A stretch of DNA of 64,000 nucleotides from NCBI RefSeq assembly GCF_008042035.1, contig NZ_RDBL01000006.1:516720-580719 (forward strand), given 5' to 3'. Below, in pieces: positions 53,901-62,595 of this stretch (within the stretch, counting starts at the first letter, position 1; every line of letters begins with the position of its first letter). Source of the stretch: Streptomyces sp. col6. GTDB taxonomy: Bacteria > Actinomycetota > Actinomycetes > Streptomycetales > Streptomycetaceae. The notes under the pieces were generated by a model. The model had not been told where the DNA came from. It made no database searches and saw only the letters and a program-made list of their open reading frames with translations. Position numbers and translations under genes: made by a program.

Positions 53901-55619
53901 ATGAGAAGCGCGATTCCGTTCCGCCGTGCGATGGGCGTCCTGGCCTCGGCCGGTCTGCTGGCCGCCGGCATGCTCACGACGGCCGGTCCGGCGCAGGCCG
54001 CCGACCCCGAGTTCACGCTCGGCGGGCCCGCCGAGACGGCCCTGCACCCGTATCCGGCGACGGGCTCCCCGCAGAAGGCGAGCCTCGGTCTCACGGTCAC
54101 CAACCCGTCCGAGGACGAGGAGAACGGGGCCTTCGAGGGCGAGTACACCGTCCGCTTCGACTTCGGGAAGCTGGCCGGTGTCGCGGACGTGGCCTTCGGT
54201 GAGGACGGCGGCGCGGACTGCGAGCGGACCGGGACCACCGCCGTCTGCAACGACTACGGCATCCGGCCCGGCCTGAGTACCCTCGCCGAACTGGAGGTCA
54301 CCGCCGCCCGGGGCAGCGAGGAGGGCGACTCCGGCACCATCGAGGTCACCGCCGAGGCTGAGGGCGCCACCTTCCGGCCGTTCACCGCGCATGTGTCGAT
54401 CGGCGGGCCCGACCTGTCGATGAAGCCGCTGCCGTTCAGGACGGAGCTGAAGCCCGGCGACACCCAGCCGGTGCCCGTCACCTTCACCAACAACGGCACC
54501 CGCGCCGCCCGGGGCGTCCTGCTCACCCTGCGCCACACGCGGGGCCTGGCCTTCACGGAGCGGTACCAGAACTGCGAGTACAGCGAGGACGACGGGGGCA
54601 TGGGCAGCCCCGGCGCCTGGACCACCGCCCTGTGCGCCTTCCCCGGCAGCTTCGAGCCCGGCGCCACCTACACGCTGGCCGAGCCGCCGGTGCTGCGGGC
54701 CACCGACCGCGCGTTCTACGACACCCTCATCTTCCGGATCAACGAGGACGACACCGACGCCCGCGCGGCGCAGCGGGCCGGGGCGCACTTCAGCCCCGGC
54801 AAGGGCGCCACGCTGTCCCTGGGCAAGGCACCGGCGGTCCGCTCGGCCGACCTGGAGCCGGGCGACAACCAGCAGGAGGCCGACTTCCGCACCACGAACA
54901 CCGCCGACTTCGCGGCCTACGGCAGCCAGGCCGGCGGCAAGGCGGGCGACACCGTCGACGTGACCCTGGGCTTCCGCAACCGGGGGCCCGCCTGGATCGG
55001 GTACATCCGCTCCGGCGAGGACGTCGCGACCGTCGACTTCACCGTGCCCGACGGCTCCCGCGTGGTCTCCAAGCCGGACATCTGCCGGGGTGTGACCAAG
55101 GACGGCGGCTACCTGGAGGACCAGACGAACGCCCGGCGCTACTTCTGCTCCACGCCCATGTCCGTACGCGAGGACGCGGACTTCGCCCTGCCGTTCCGGC
55201 TGAAGATCGTCACGGTGGAGGTCGGGGCGATCGGCGCGGTCGTCGTCCGCAACACCCACCTCCAGGCCCCCGCGCTGCCCTTCGACCCGGTGCCCGCCAA
55301 CAACAGGGCGAACGTGGAGCTGAACGGCGAGGACACCGGTGCCGCGAGGGGCCAGTCCGGTTCCGGCGGCTCGACGGACACGGGCGGCGGTTCCGGTTCC
55401 GCCGGCGGCTCCGGTGGTTCCGGTTCCGCCTCCGGCTCCGGTGGTTCCGGTTCCGTCTCCGGCGGCGCGTCCTCGTCGGGCACCTCGGGCTCCGGTGGCT
55501 CCGGCGGTGCGCTCGCCTCCACGGGGACCGTCGCGCTCGGTGCCTCCGCCGCGGCGCTGGCCGCGCTGGTCGCGGGCGGGGTCCTGTTCACGGTGTCGCG
55601 GCGGCGCGCGGCGCGCTGA
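53901..55619 (+). CDS. Secreted surface protein with LAXTG sortase signal
   Basis: A 572-aa exported protein. The signal peptide runs through AAGMLTTAGPAQA. The mature part has repeated Ig-like/DUF11-type beta modules (LGLTVTNPSEDEENGAF; PVPVTFTNNGTRAARGVLLT; VDVTLGFRNRGPAWIGYI). A Gly/Ser linker (about 485-535) follows, then a sorting signal: L538-A-S-T-G542, a hydrophobic span and RRRAAR. LAXTG is the motif cut by class E sortases in Streptomyces, so wall anchoring is expected. The adhesive or structural role is unknown. Confidence 0.87.
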   Translation: MRSAIPFRRAMGVLASAGLLAAGMLTTAGPAQAADPEFTLGGPAETALHPYPATGSPQKASLGLTVTNPSEDEENGAFEGEYTVRFDFGKLAGVADVAFGEDGGADCERTGTTAVCNDYGIRPGLSTLAELEVTAARGSEEGDSGTIEVTAEAEGATFRPFTAHVSIGGPDLSMKPLPFRTELKPGDTQPVPVTFTNNGTRAARGVLLTLRHTRGLAFTERYQNCEYSEDDGGMGSPGAWTTALCAFPGSFEPGATYTLAEPPVLRATDRAFYDTLIFRINEDDTDARAAQRAGAHFSPGKGATLSLGKAPAVRSADLEPGDNQQEADFRTTNTADFAAYGSQAGGKAGDTVDVTLGFRNRGPAWIGYIRSGEDVATVDFTVPDGSRVVSKPDICRGVTKDGGYLEDQTNARRYFCSTPMSVREDADFALPFRLKIVTVEVGAIGAVVVRNTHLQAPALPFDPVPANNRANVELNGEDTGAARGQSGSGGSTDTGGGSGSAGGSGGSGSASGSGGSGSVSGGASSSGTSGSGGSGGALASTGTVALGASAAALAALVAGGVLFTVSRRRAAR

Positions 55620-55633
55620 GGCCCCCACGGAAG

Positions 55634-55669
55634 AACGGCCGGCCCCGGGCGTCCCCGGAGCCGGCCGTT
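55634..55669. terminator. Terminator hairpin after the surface protein
   Basis: AACGGCCGGC (55634-55643) pairs with GCCGGCCGTT (55660-55669), 15 nt after the stop. The DNA from 55670 to 55932 has short overlapping ORFs only; I see no supported gene there. Confidence 0.75.
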
Positions 55670-55932
55670 CCCGGAAGGACCGAGTGTCCCTCCGAGTGAC
55701 CGGGCTGCTGTCCCCTGCCGACCGGTCACGCACGCCGGTGCGCGGTCCCACGGCGTACACGCGGTACGCCACACACCCCGGCGGAGCCACGCGTGGTTTC
55801 CATCGAGAGCCGCCCCTGGCTGGCACGGACAACGGGACCAACGAACCCGCGCCGGGCCCGGTCACGCGCCGTACGGGTGAGACTCCGCCCGAACTGGGAT
55901 ACGCCCCTACAGCCCTGGGGACGCGCCCCGGG

Positions 55933-56256
55933 TCAGACCCGGCCGCGGCACAGCTCCAGCAGCGTCATCGCCAGCGGGGTGCCCGGCTTGCCCAGCGCGT
56001 CCCGGTAGCGGCCCAGGATCTCCATCTCGCGGGACAGATTGACCCGGCGGCCGCCCGAGGTCATCCGGGCCTCCTGGATCACCGCCGAGACGGCCATCCG
56101 CTCCTGGACGAGCCCGATGATCCGGTCGTCGAGCGTGTCGATACGGGTACGGGCGTCGCCGATCAGGGACGCGGCCTCGTCGGTGCGGGCGCCGGTCACC
56201 TCGGTGCTGTTCGCGTCGACGGTGGTCCTGGAGGCGGGGGTGCTGGTGCTGCTCAT
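55933..56256 (-). CDS. Chorismate mutase (AroQ class)
   Basis: Converts chorismate to prephenate at the branch to Phe and Tyr; 107 aa. The AroQ helix pattern is IDTLDDRIIGLVQERMAVSA, then IQEARMTSGGRRVNLSREME with the catalytic Arg/Lys/Glu-type spacing, and a C-terminal helix GTPLAMTLLELCRGRV. ATG 56256 has GGGAG 7 nt upstream. It lies downstream of a terminator hairpin and a short leader ORF with Phe and Tyr codons, so attenuation by Phe/Tyr supply is likely. Confidence 0.9.
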   Translation of the reverse strand: MSSTSTPASRTTVDANSTEVTGARTDEAASLIGDARTRIDTLDDRIIGLVQERMAVSAVIQEARMTSGGRRVNLSREMEILGRYRDALGKPGTPLAMTLLELCRGRV

Positions 56257-56314
56257 GTCGGGTCTCCCGGTGGGGTGCGGCTCCCCGGAAGCCGACGGGC
56301 CCGGAACGCCAGAA

Positions 56315-56340
56315 CGCCCCGGGCCTGTCGGCCCGGGGCG
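56315..56340 (-). terminator. Attenuator terminator in the chorismate mutase leader
   Basis: An 11-bp perfect stem, CGCCCCGGGCC / GGCCCGGGGCG, with loop TGTC, located 25 nt downstream of the leader-peptide stop and 59 nt upstream of the chorismate mutase ATG on the minus strand. Confidence 0.75.
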
Positions 56341-56364
56341 CCTGGAACGTTGCTTGTCAGTTGC

Positions 56365-56436
56365 TCAAGCAGCACGACCATGGCAGCCGGCGGGCCGGAT
56401 GCCATAGGTAAAGACGAAGGTCGTGTGCTGACGCAT
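56365..56436 (-). CDS. Leader peptide with Phe/Tyr control codons
   Basis: A 23-aa ORF whose residues 7-11 are Phe-Val-Phe-Thr-Tyr. It begins at ATG 56436 with no ribosome site and with a -10-like CATACT about 7 nt upstream, so the mRNA is probably leaderless. It precedes a strong terminator hairpin and the chorismate mutase gene whose products are Phe and Tyr precursors, the layout of ribosome-mediated attenuation. The peptide continues with GIRPAGCHGRAA and stops at 56365. Function is inferred from architecture only. Confidence 0.65.
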   Translation of the reverse strand: MRQHTTFVFTYGIRPAGCHGRAA

Positions 56437-56480
56437 GGGGACAGTATGGCCCCACCCCGGCCCCGGGCCCACGGCAGGCC

Positions 56481-56620
56481 CGGATCGTGAGACGGCCCCC
56501 GCTGCTCGCGTACGCGGGCCGGGATCGTGAGGGGGCACCCGACCGCGCGTACGGCGGGCCGGGATCGTGAGACGGTCCCCGCCCCTCGCTCGCGGCGGCG
56601 GGATCGTGAGACGGCCCACG
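56481..56620. repeat. Four direct repeats with 40-bp period upstream of guaA
   Basis: GGATCGTGAG occurs four times, the GATCGTGA cores starting at 56483, 56523, 56563 and 56602 (spacing 40, 40, 39). Flanks are also alike (ACGG before CCCCG; GCGCGTAC; GGCCGG). They lie between the chorismate mutase leader and guaA. No ORF or known operator is recognised. Confidence 0.8.
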
Positions 56621-56712
56621 TCCGCCGCCGGGCGCCCGCAGCCGGGGCAGGTCACTTCCGGCCGCCGGTAGAATTGGAGGACCGACCCCTCTCCACCGCC
56701 GGAAGGCCGCCC

Positions 56713-58299
56713 GTGCCAGCAGCACCCCCCGCCGCCCCCGACACCACCACCGACGTGGTCCTGGTTGTCGACTTCGGCGCGCAGTACGCCCAGCTCATCG
56801 CCCGCCGCGTCCGTGAGGCCCGGGTCTACAGCGAGATCGTGCCGTCCACGATGCCGGTGGCCGAGATGCTGGCCAAGAACCCCCGGGCGATCATCCTGTC
56901 CGGCGGTCCCTCCTCGGTGTACGCCGAGGGCGCGCCCTCGCTGGACCGCGCGCTGTTCGAGGCCGGGGTCCCCGTCTTCGGCATGTGCTACGGCTTCCAG
57001 CTGATGGCCACGACGCTCGGCGGCACCGTCGACGACAACGGTGCCCGCGAGTACGGCCGCACCCCGCTCACCGTCTCGAAGTCCGGCTCGACCCTCTTCG
57101 AGGGCACCCCGGACGAGCAGTCGGTGTGGATGTCGCACGGCGACGCCTGCTCCGCCGCCCCCGAGGGCTTCACCGTCACCGCGTCCACGGACGTCGTCCC
57201 GGTCGCCGCCTTCGAGAACGACGAGAAGAAGCTCTACGGCGTCCAGTACCACCCCGAGGTCATGCACTCCACGCACGGCCAGCAGGTCCTGGAGCACTTC
57301 CTGTACCGGGGCGCGGGCATCGAGCCCACCTGGACCACGGGCAACGTGATCGAGGAGCAGGTCGCCGCGATCCGCGCGCAGGTCGGGGACAAGCGCGCCA
57401 TCTGCGGCCTGTCCGGCGGGGTGGACTCCGCCGTCGCCGCGGCCCTCGTGCAGAAGGCCATCGGCTCCCAGCTCACCTGCGTGTACGTCGACCACGGCCT
57501 GATGCGCAAGGGCGAGACCGAGCAGGTCGAGAAGGACTTCGTCGCCGCGACCGGCGCGAAGCTGAAGGTCGTCGACGCCGAGAAGCGCTTCCTCGACGCC
57601 CTGGCCGGCGTGTCCGACCCGGAGCAGAAGCGGAAGATCATCGGCCGCGAGTTCATCCGCGTCTTCGAGCAGGCCCAGCTGGAGATCCTCCAGGAGGACG
57701 GCCCCGAGGTCGCCTTCCTCGTCCAGGGCACGCTCTACCCGGACGTCGTGGAGTCCGGCGGCGGCACCGGCACCGCCAACATCAAGTCCCACCACAACGT
57801 GGGCGGCCTCCCCGAGGACATCGAGTTCGAGCTCGTCGAGCCGCTGCGCCAGCTGTTCAAGGACGAGGTCCGGATGGTCGGCCAGGAGCTCGGTCTGCCC
57901 GACGAGATCGTCCAGCGCCAGCCCTTCCCCGGCCCCGGCCTCGGCATCCGTATCGTCGGCGAGGTCACCAAGGACCGGCTCGACCTGCTGCGCGAGGCCG
58001 ACGCCATCGCCCGCGAGGAGCTGACCGCCGCCGGCCTGGACCGCGATATCTGGCAGTGCCCGGTGGTCCTGCTCGCGGACGTTCGCAGCGTCGGCGTCCA
58101 GGGCGACGGCCGCACCTACGGCCACCCGATCGTGCTGCGCCCGGTCTCCTCCGAGGACGCCATGACCGCCGACTGGTCGCGGCTGCCGTACGAGACCCTC
58201 GCCAAGATCTCCACCCGCATCACCAACGAGGTCGCCGACGTCAACCGCGTCGTGCTCGACGTGACGAGCAAGCCGCCGGGGACGATCGAGTGGGAGTGA
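56713..58299 (+). CDS. guaA: GMP synthase (glutamine-hydrolysing)
   Basis: Aminates XMP to GMP using glutamine and ATP; 528 aa. The class I amidotransferase half has [19 protein letters not shown], the nucleophile in [11 protein letters not shown] and [11 protein letters not shown]. The ATP-pyrophosphatase half has the P-loop [14 protein letters not shown]; the dimerisation domain is [17 protein letters not shown], ending [13 protein letters not shown] [12 protein letters not shown] 56713 has GGAAGG 7 nt upstream. Together with guaB and guaB3 it completes GMP formation in the region. Confidence 0.97.
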   Translation: MPAAPPAAPDTTTDVVLVVDFGAQYAQLIARRVREARVYSEIVPSTMPVAEMLAKNPRAIILSGGPSSVYAEGAPSLDRALFEAGVPVFGMCYGFQLMATTLGGTVDDNGAREYGRTPLTVSKSGSTLFEGTPDEQSVWMSHGDACSAAPEGFTVTASTDVVPVAAFENDEKKLYGVQYHPEVMHSTHGQQVLEHFLYRGAGIEPTWTTGNVIEEQVAAIRAQVGDKRAICGLSGGVDSAVAAALVQKAIGSQLTCVYVDHGLMRKGETEQVEKDFVAATGAKLKVVDAEKRFLDALAGVSDPEQKRKIIGREFIRVFEQAQLEILQEDGPEVAFLVQGTLYPDVVESGGGTGTANIKSHHNVGGLPEDIEFELVEPLRQLFKDEVRMVGQELGLPDEIVQRQPFPGPGLGIRIVGEVTKDRLDLLREADAIAREELTAAGLDRDIWQCPVVLLADVRSVGVQGDGRTYGHPIVLRPVSSEDAMTADWSRLPYETLAKISTRITNEVADVNRVVLDVTSKPPGTIEWE

Positions 58300-58320
58300 C
58301 CCTCCCCGCGGGACCCTGAC

Positions 58321-58354
58321 GATGCCGCCGCCCGGCGTACCGGGCGGCGGCATC
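58321..58354 (+). terminator. Terminator hairpin after guaA
   Basis: Perfect 15-bp stem GATGCCGCCGCCCGG / CCGGGCGGCGGCATC with loop CGTA, 22 nt after the stop. Confidence 0.88.
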
Positions 58355-58390
58355 GCAGTATGCGGTCCGCCTGTCCAGCCCCGCGAAACC

Positions 58391-58446
58391 AAGCCCCGCC
58401 GGCGTTTGAGGCGCGGGGTCCGGGGCGGAGCCCCGGTTTCGGGAAG
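58391..58446. repeat. Dispersed repeat family B copy
   Basis: AGCCCCGCCGGCGTTTGAGG, then GCGGGG and the hairpin GGGGCGGAGCCCCG, ending GGTTTCGGGAAG. Nearly the same as the copies at 32395-32510 and 22422-22514. Confidence 0.85.
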
Positions 58447-58566
58447 AGTGGGGTCTCCCCTGCTCGAACGAAGTTGAGAGCTTGGGGATGGGGAGGGGAA
58501 CAGGCCCGCCGCAGGCGCACCCCACCCGCACACACCCGAAAACGCATGGCGCGCGCCGAGGCACCC

Positions 58567-59340
58567 ATGGCAGGCTCCGCCCCCATGTCGTCCGAAGAGA
58601 TCCGCGCCCTGATGTCCGCCGCCCCCAACGACCGCCTGACCTGGAACACCCCGCTCTCCGAGGAGCACGCCGCCCGGCTCGTCGCCGCCTGCGCCCCCGC
58701 GCCCGGTGCGCGGATCGTGGACCTCGGCAGCGGCTGGGGCGAGCTGCTGATGCGCCTCGTGGAGTCGGCGCCCGGCAGCACGGGTGACGGCGTCGAGACC
58801 GACTCGGAGGCCGTCGCGCGCGGCCGGGCGCTCGCCGGGCAGCGTGGCCTCGCGGAGCGCGTACGGTTCCACGAGGTGCCGGCCGCCGAGTGGCCGGAGA
58901 AGGACTACGACCTGGCCGTGTCGATCGGCGCCTCGCACGCCTGGCCCGGCGGGACCACCGAAGCACTGGCCGCGCTGCGGGCGACCGTACGGCCCGGCGG
59001 GCGGGTGCTGTTCGGCGAAGGGTTCTGGGAGCGGGAGCCGGACGCGGCGGCACTGGCCGGGCTCGGCGCCGAACCCGGTGACTTCGGCTCGCTGCTCGAC
59101 CTGATCCGGCAGGCCGAGGCCGTCGGACTGCGACCGCTCCAGGTGACCGCCGCCGACCGGCGCGAATGGGACATTTTCGAATCGGACGCCAACATCGGCC
59201 GGGGCGAACGCTGGGCGCTGGCGCACCCGGACCACCCGCTGCACGACGGGGTCGTCGCTGCCGTCGACGAGCGGCGCACCGGCTACTACGGCGGCTACCG
59301 GGGGACGTTCGGCCTCGCCTATCTCGTGCTGAGCGCCTGA
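58567..59340 (+). CDS. SAM-dependent methyltransferase
   Basis: A 257-aa class I methyltransferase. SAM motif I is IVDLGSGWGELLMRLVE; motif II/III parts are VSIGASHAWPGG and LRATVRPGGRVLFGEGFWER. No transit or membrane segment. Starts are uncertain: ATG 58546, 58567 and 58585 are in frame; 58567 has a weak GAGG upstream. Substrate unknown. Confidence 0.85.
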   Translation: MAGSAPMSSEEIRALMSAAPNDRLTWNTPLSEEHAARLVAACAPAPGARIVDLGSGWGELLMRLVESAPGSTGDGVETDSEAVARGRALAGQRGLAERVRFHEVPAAEWPEKDYDLAVSIGASHAWPGGTTEALAALRATVRPGGRVLFGEGFWEREPDAAALAGLGAEPGDFGSLLDLIRQAEAVGLRPLQVTAADRREWDIFESDANIGRGERWALAHPDHPLHDGVVAAVDERRTGYYGGYRGTFGLAYLVLSA

Positions 59341-59366
59341 GCACCGGTGCACCGGTGCACCGGTGC
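59341..59366. repeat. Three 8-bp tandem palindromic repeats
   Basis: GCACCGGT three times followed by GC, directly after the methyltransferase stop. The array reads the same on both strands and could form a hairpin; possibly a terminator. Confidence 0.7.
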
Positions 59367-59506
59367 GTCTGGGCGTCTGGGCGGGGCGTGAGGTTCGTGT
59401 GGGCGGGGCGTATCCGTACGGAATCCGTGCGAGATCTCCCTGGCCACCGGGGGTGACCGGCGGTAGCTTCCGACGGAATGCCCCTGGGAGCCCCCGAGGA
59501 GTCGCC

Positions 59507-60277
59507 ATGTCCGAGCCCACGCCGCTGCCCGTCGAGCAGCTGCACTTCGCGATGCCGCCCGTCCACGGGACGCCCGAGGAGGAACGCGCCCACCGCAAGG
59601 AGCGGCTGGCCGGCGCGCTGCGGCTGTTCGGCTCCTACGGGTACGAGGACGGCGTCTCCGGCCACATCACCGCACGGGACCCCGAGTTCACCTCCTGCTT
59701 CTGGGTCAACCCGTTCGGCGTCCCGTTCGACGAGCTGCGCCCCGAGGACCTGGTCCTGGCCAACGCCGAGGGTCAGGTCGTCGAGGGGCGCCACCACGTC
59801 AACCAGGCGGCGTTCACGGTGCACGCCCAGGTCCACCTGGCCCGCCCGGACGTCGTGGCCGTCGCACACGCCCACACCGAGCACGGCGGGGCGCTGGCCG
59901 CGCTGGGCGAGCCGGTCGAGCCGATCACCCAGGAGTCCTGCGCCTTCTACGAGGACCACACGCTGTACGACGCGTACACCGGAGTCGTGGTGGACGAGGA
60001 CGAGGGGCGCAGGATCGCCACCGCGCTCGGCGGCCGCAAGGCGCTGATCCTGCGCAACCACGGGCTGCTGACCGTGGGGGACTCGGTGGACGCGGCGGCC
60101 TGGTGGTTCCTCGCGCTGGAACGGTCCTGCCGCATCCAGCTGGCCGCCCGCGCGGCCGGGAAACCCGTATTGATCGAGCACCGGGACGCGGTCGCCACCC
60201 GCGAACAGCTCGGCAGTGACCTCGTCGCCTGGATCAACTACCAGCCCCTGTGGCGCCGCGTCGCTCGAACGTTCTGA
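59507..60277 (+). CDS. Class II aldolase/adducin family protein
   Basis: A 256-aa protein of the class II aldolase/adducin fold: GSYGYEDGVSGHITARDPEF, FWVNPFGVPFDELRPEDLVL, zinc-binding His pair in VVAVAHAHTEHGGAL and RNHGLLTVGDSVDAAAWWFL. The SGHIT, HAHTEH and NHGLLTVG motifs are those that hold the metal in fuculose/ribulose phosphate aldolases; here the substrate is unknown. ATG 59507 has GAGGAG 6 nt upstream. Confidence 0.88.
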   Translation: MSEPTPLPVEQLHFAMPPVHGTPEEERAHRKERLAGALRLFGSYGYEDGVSGHITARDPEFTSCFWVNPFGVPFDELRPEDLVLANAEGQVVEGRHHVNQAAFTVHAQVHLARPDVVAVAHAHTEHGGALAALGEPVEPITQESCAFYEDHTLYDAYTGVVVDEDEGRRIATALGGRKALILRNHGLLTVGDSVDAAAWWFLALERSCRIQLAARAAGKPVLIEHRDAVATREQLGSDLVAWINYQPLWRRVARTF

Positions 60278-60403
60278 CGAACAGGCCCGCCCGGTGCGCC
60301 CCGATGCGGCAACCACCGGCCCGGTACGGCACAATTCGCAGCGATCACACATGAGTTGGCCGGCCGATGGCGGCAACAGGGGCGGGAAAGGGCGGCGTTC
60401 TCC

Positions 60404-61669
60404 GTGGCGTTGGACGAGGCACGACAGGGCGCGCACGGCGGCGGCTGCACCTGCGGCGACTGCCCGCACGGGGCGCGCCAGGGACACCGGCGCGCGGTGG
60501 CCGCCTTCCTGACCAAGCGGGACGAGTTCGCCGCGGGACAGGGGCTGCCCGCCGGGGTCGCCCAGTCCGCGTCCGCGACCCGGCAGTGGGTCTCCGACGA
60601 ACTCACCGAATCCGCCCGCGAGGTGGCCGACCGGGGCCGCGAGGCCGGGGACGCCTGGCTGTACCGGGTGTGGCAGCGCACCCTGCTGATCGTCTGGGGC
60701 GGCCTCGCCGCGCTGGCCCTCGCCCAGGCCGCCACGGCGATCGGCGCGGGCTGGACCCATGCCCGCTCCGCCGGACTGCTCGCCGGCCTGGTCACGGCCG
60801 GGCTGCTGACCGCCGCCGCCCACGTCCACCGGGCGCGCGGCGGCCTCCTCGCGCCGCTGATCGGCGAGGACAACCGGCTCTCCACCTCCCGCGCGGTCGC
60901 CGCCTCCTGGGTGCTGCTCGCCGTCTTCTCCGTGCTCGTCCTCGCCCTCGAACTGGCCGCCGCCTCCGGCCCCGCCCGCCGCGACGAGCTGATCGAGGGC
61001 CTGGACCTGGCGCGCGGGGCCGGCGTGGTGTCCGTCCTCGCTCTGGTGTGCGCCGTCGCTGTGGCCGTCCGCCGGGTGGTGAGTGTGCGGGTGCTGTCCG
61101 GGCGGCTCCAGAAGCTGCGGGCCGACCGGCCGCGCGCGGCGGACCTGCTCACCGACGACTCCGGGCGCGGCGGCTTCACGGATGTGCAGTACGTGCTGGT
61201 GTCCACGGTCGCTGTGGTGTTCGCCGCGGTCCGCCTCGCCCGCAGGCCCGAGCAGCTGCCCGACCTGCCGTGGGGCCTCGCCCTCCTGGTGGCTGTGTCG
61301 GCGGCCGTCTACTTCACCGGGAAGTACGGCGAGGGCGGTCGGCCGGTCGTGCTCTCCGTCGTCCGGTCCCGGGAGGCGGGCGACCTGGACGCGCCGATCC
61401 GCACCGGCGACGACATCGAGATCCGGGGCGCGGGCTTCGTGCCGCCCGGCGCCGGGGCCCCGGACCGGCTGGCCCGGGTCGTCGTGCGGATCGGTTCCGT
61501 GCACGTCCACGTCCCGCTGGTCCCGGTCACCGGCGGCTTCGCGAACCCCTCCGACACGCTGCTCACCGTGCCGGTACCGGTGGAGGTCGAGCCGGGCGTG
61601 GTCGAGGTCCAGGTCGTGACGGCCGCGGGCACGGAGTCCAACCGCGTCGCGATCGACGTCACCGACTGA
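60404..61669 (+). CDS. Membrane protein with N-terminal Cys motif and C-terminal beta domain
   Basis: A 421-aa protein. Near the start is GGGCTCGDCPHG, a C-x-C-x2-C motif. About six hydrophobic spans lie in the middle (LIVWGGLAALALAQAATAI; AGLLAGLVTAGLLTAAA; ASWVLLAVFSVLVLALELA; VVSVLALVCAVAVAV; VLVSTVAVVFAAVRLA; LPWGLALLVAVSAAVYFTG). The C-terminal 110 residues form an IPT/TIG-like beta domain (IRTGDDIEIRGAGFVPPGAG). GTG 60404 is chosen, as a TTG at 60356 lacks a good site. Function unknown. Confidence 0.78.
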   Translation: MALDEARQGAHGGGCTCGDCPHGARQGHRRAVAAFLTKRDEFAAGQGLPAGVAQSASATRQWVSDELTESAREVADRGREAGDAWLYRVWQRTLLIVWGGLAALALAQAATAIGAGWTHARSAGLLAGLVTAGLLTAAAHVHRARGGLLAPLIGEDNRLSTSRAVAASWVLLAVFSVLVLALELAAASGPARRDELIEGLDLARGAGVVSVLALVCAVAVAVRRVVSVRVLSGRLQKLRADRPRAADLLTDDSGRGGFTDVQYVLVSTVAVVFAAVRLARRPEQLPDLPWGLALLVAVSAAVYFTGKYGEGGRPVVLSVVRSREAGDLDAPIRTGDDIEIRGAGFVPPGAGAPDRLARVVVRIGSVHVHVPLVPVTGGFANPSDTLLTVPVPVEVEPGVVEVQVVTAAGTESNRVAIDVTD

Positions 61670-61915
61670 CACGCGCCCGACGCGCCTGCCGTCCCCGCCC
61701 GACGTGCCTGCCCGAGGGGCGGGCCGGGGCACCCCGTGCCGCACCCGGACCACGCGGGTGCCTCCTTCCCTGTGAACCCGACCGCGCCGGTCCCTTCCGC
61801 CGGGTTCGTACGTAAGGTCGGGTGACGGGCCGTACGGTCCGGTGGCAGCGGCCGGGGTGCCGCACGACGGCACGGCACGGCCGCGGACGGCACGGCGGCG
61901 GAAGGCGGAAGCAGC

Positions 61916-62425
61916 ATGTACGGGTACGGCGGTAACGGGCGGGGCCTCGGCGAGGCCAGGAGCCTGCGGGACCTGGCGCGGGAGCACGCCCTGCTGCCGC
62001 TGCGGATCTTCCTCGGTGTCACCTTCCTCTACGCGGGGCTCGACAAGCTCACCGACAACGCGTTCTTCCACGCCGACGGCCCCGGATCGATCGGCGAGCA
62101 GATGCACGCCGTCCGCGACTCCGCCGCGATCCCCGGCCTCGTCGACCTGGCCCTCCACGGCCCCGCCGGCTTCGGGTACGCCATCGCCATCGGAGAGCTG
62201 GCCGTCGGGATCGGCACCCTCCTCGGCCTGTGGGCCCGGATCGCCGCGCTCGGCGGCGCCCTGATCTCGCTGAGCCTGTGGCTGACCGTCAGCTGGCAGG
62301 TCTCCCCGTACTACCTCGGCAACGACCTGATCTATCTCATGGCCTGGCTCCCGCTGCTGCTGGGCGGGGCAGCGTCACTCTCCCTGGACGCCCTCCTCAC
62401 GGCGCGCCGGCGACGGATCCGGTAG
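61916..62425 (+). CDS. DoxX family membrane protein
   Basis: A 169-aa DoxX-like protein with four spans: LPLRIFLGVTFLYAGLDKLT, GFGYAIAIGELAVGIGTLLG, LGGALISLSLWLTVS and DLIYLMAWLPLLLGGA. DoxX proteins are linked to quinone or thiol redox in the membrane. A Gly/Tyr-rich N-terminus (MYGYGGNGRG) precedes them. Its 3' end overlaps the convergent small gene by 94 nt. Confidence 0.87.
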   Translation: MYGYGGNGRGLGEARSLRDLAREHALLPLRIFLGVTFLYAGLDKLTDNAFFHADGPGSIGEQMHAVRDSAAIPGLVDLALHGPAGFGYAIAIGELAVGIGTLLGLWARIAALGGALISLSLWLTVSWQVSPYYLGNDLIYLMAWLPLLLGGAASLSLDALLTARRRRIR

Positions 62426-62595
62426 CCGATCCAGGTGACCCAGGCGGCCGTCCACAGGCCGCCGGCGAACAGCGCGACGAAGAACTGCGGCGGGGTGTCC
62501 CACAGGCCGGCCGCGTCCGCCGCGTATCCGGCGGCCAGGGTCAGCATCACCAGGCCCGCGACGGCCCGGCCGGGCCGGAACTCATGACGCGGCAC
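62332..62595 (-). CDS. Small membrane protein overlapping pspC-like gene
   Basis: An 87-aa protein starting at GTG 62595, inside the end of the PspC-like gene (14-nt overlap, translational coupling). Two spans: RAVAGLVMLTLAAGYAA and PPQFFVALFAGGLWTAAWVT, with an Arg-rich end. The tail overlaps the convergent DoxX gene by 94 nt. Coding is supported by coupling and hydrophobic pattern; no family recognised. Confidence 0.65.
   Translation of the reverse strand: MPRHEFRPGRAVAGLVMLTLAAGYAADAAGLWDTPPQFFVALFAGGLWTAAWVTWIGYRIRRRRAVRRASRESDAAPPSSSGSQAMR

Noticed and set aside
55670..55932. Gene between the surface protein and chorismate mutase
   Set aside because: Only short overlapping ORFs without ribosome sites or recognisable sequence were found.
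56481..56620. CRISPR array upstream of guaA
   Set aside because: Only about 10 bp is strictly conserved and the intervening DNA is itself similar between units, so these are direct tandem repeats, not spacers.
58241..62158. A 1305-codon minus-strand ORF opposite guaA end, methyltransferase and aldolase
   Set aside because: Same GC-driven shadow; the plus-strand genes show conserved motifs and this one does not.
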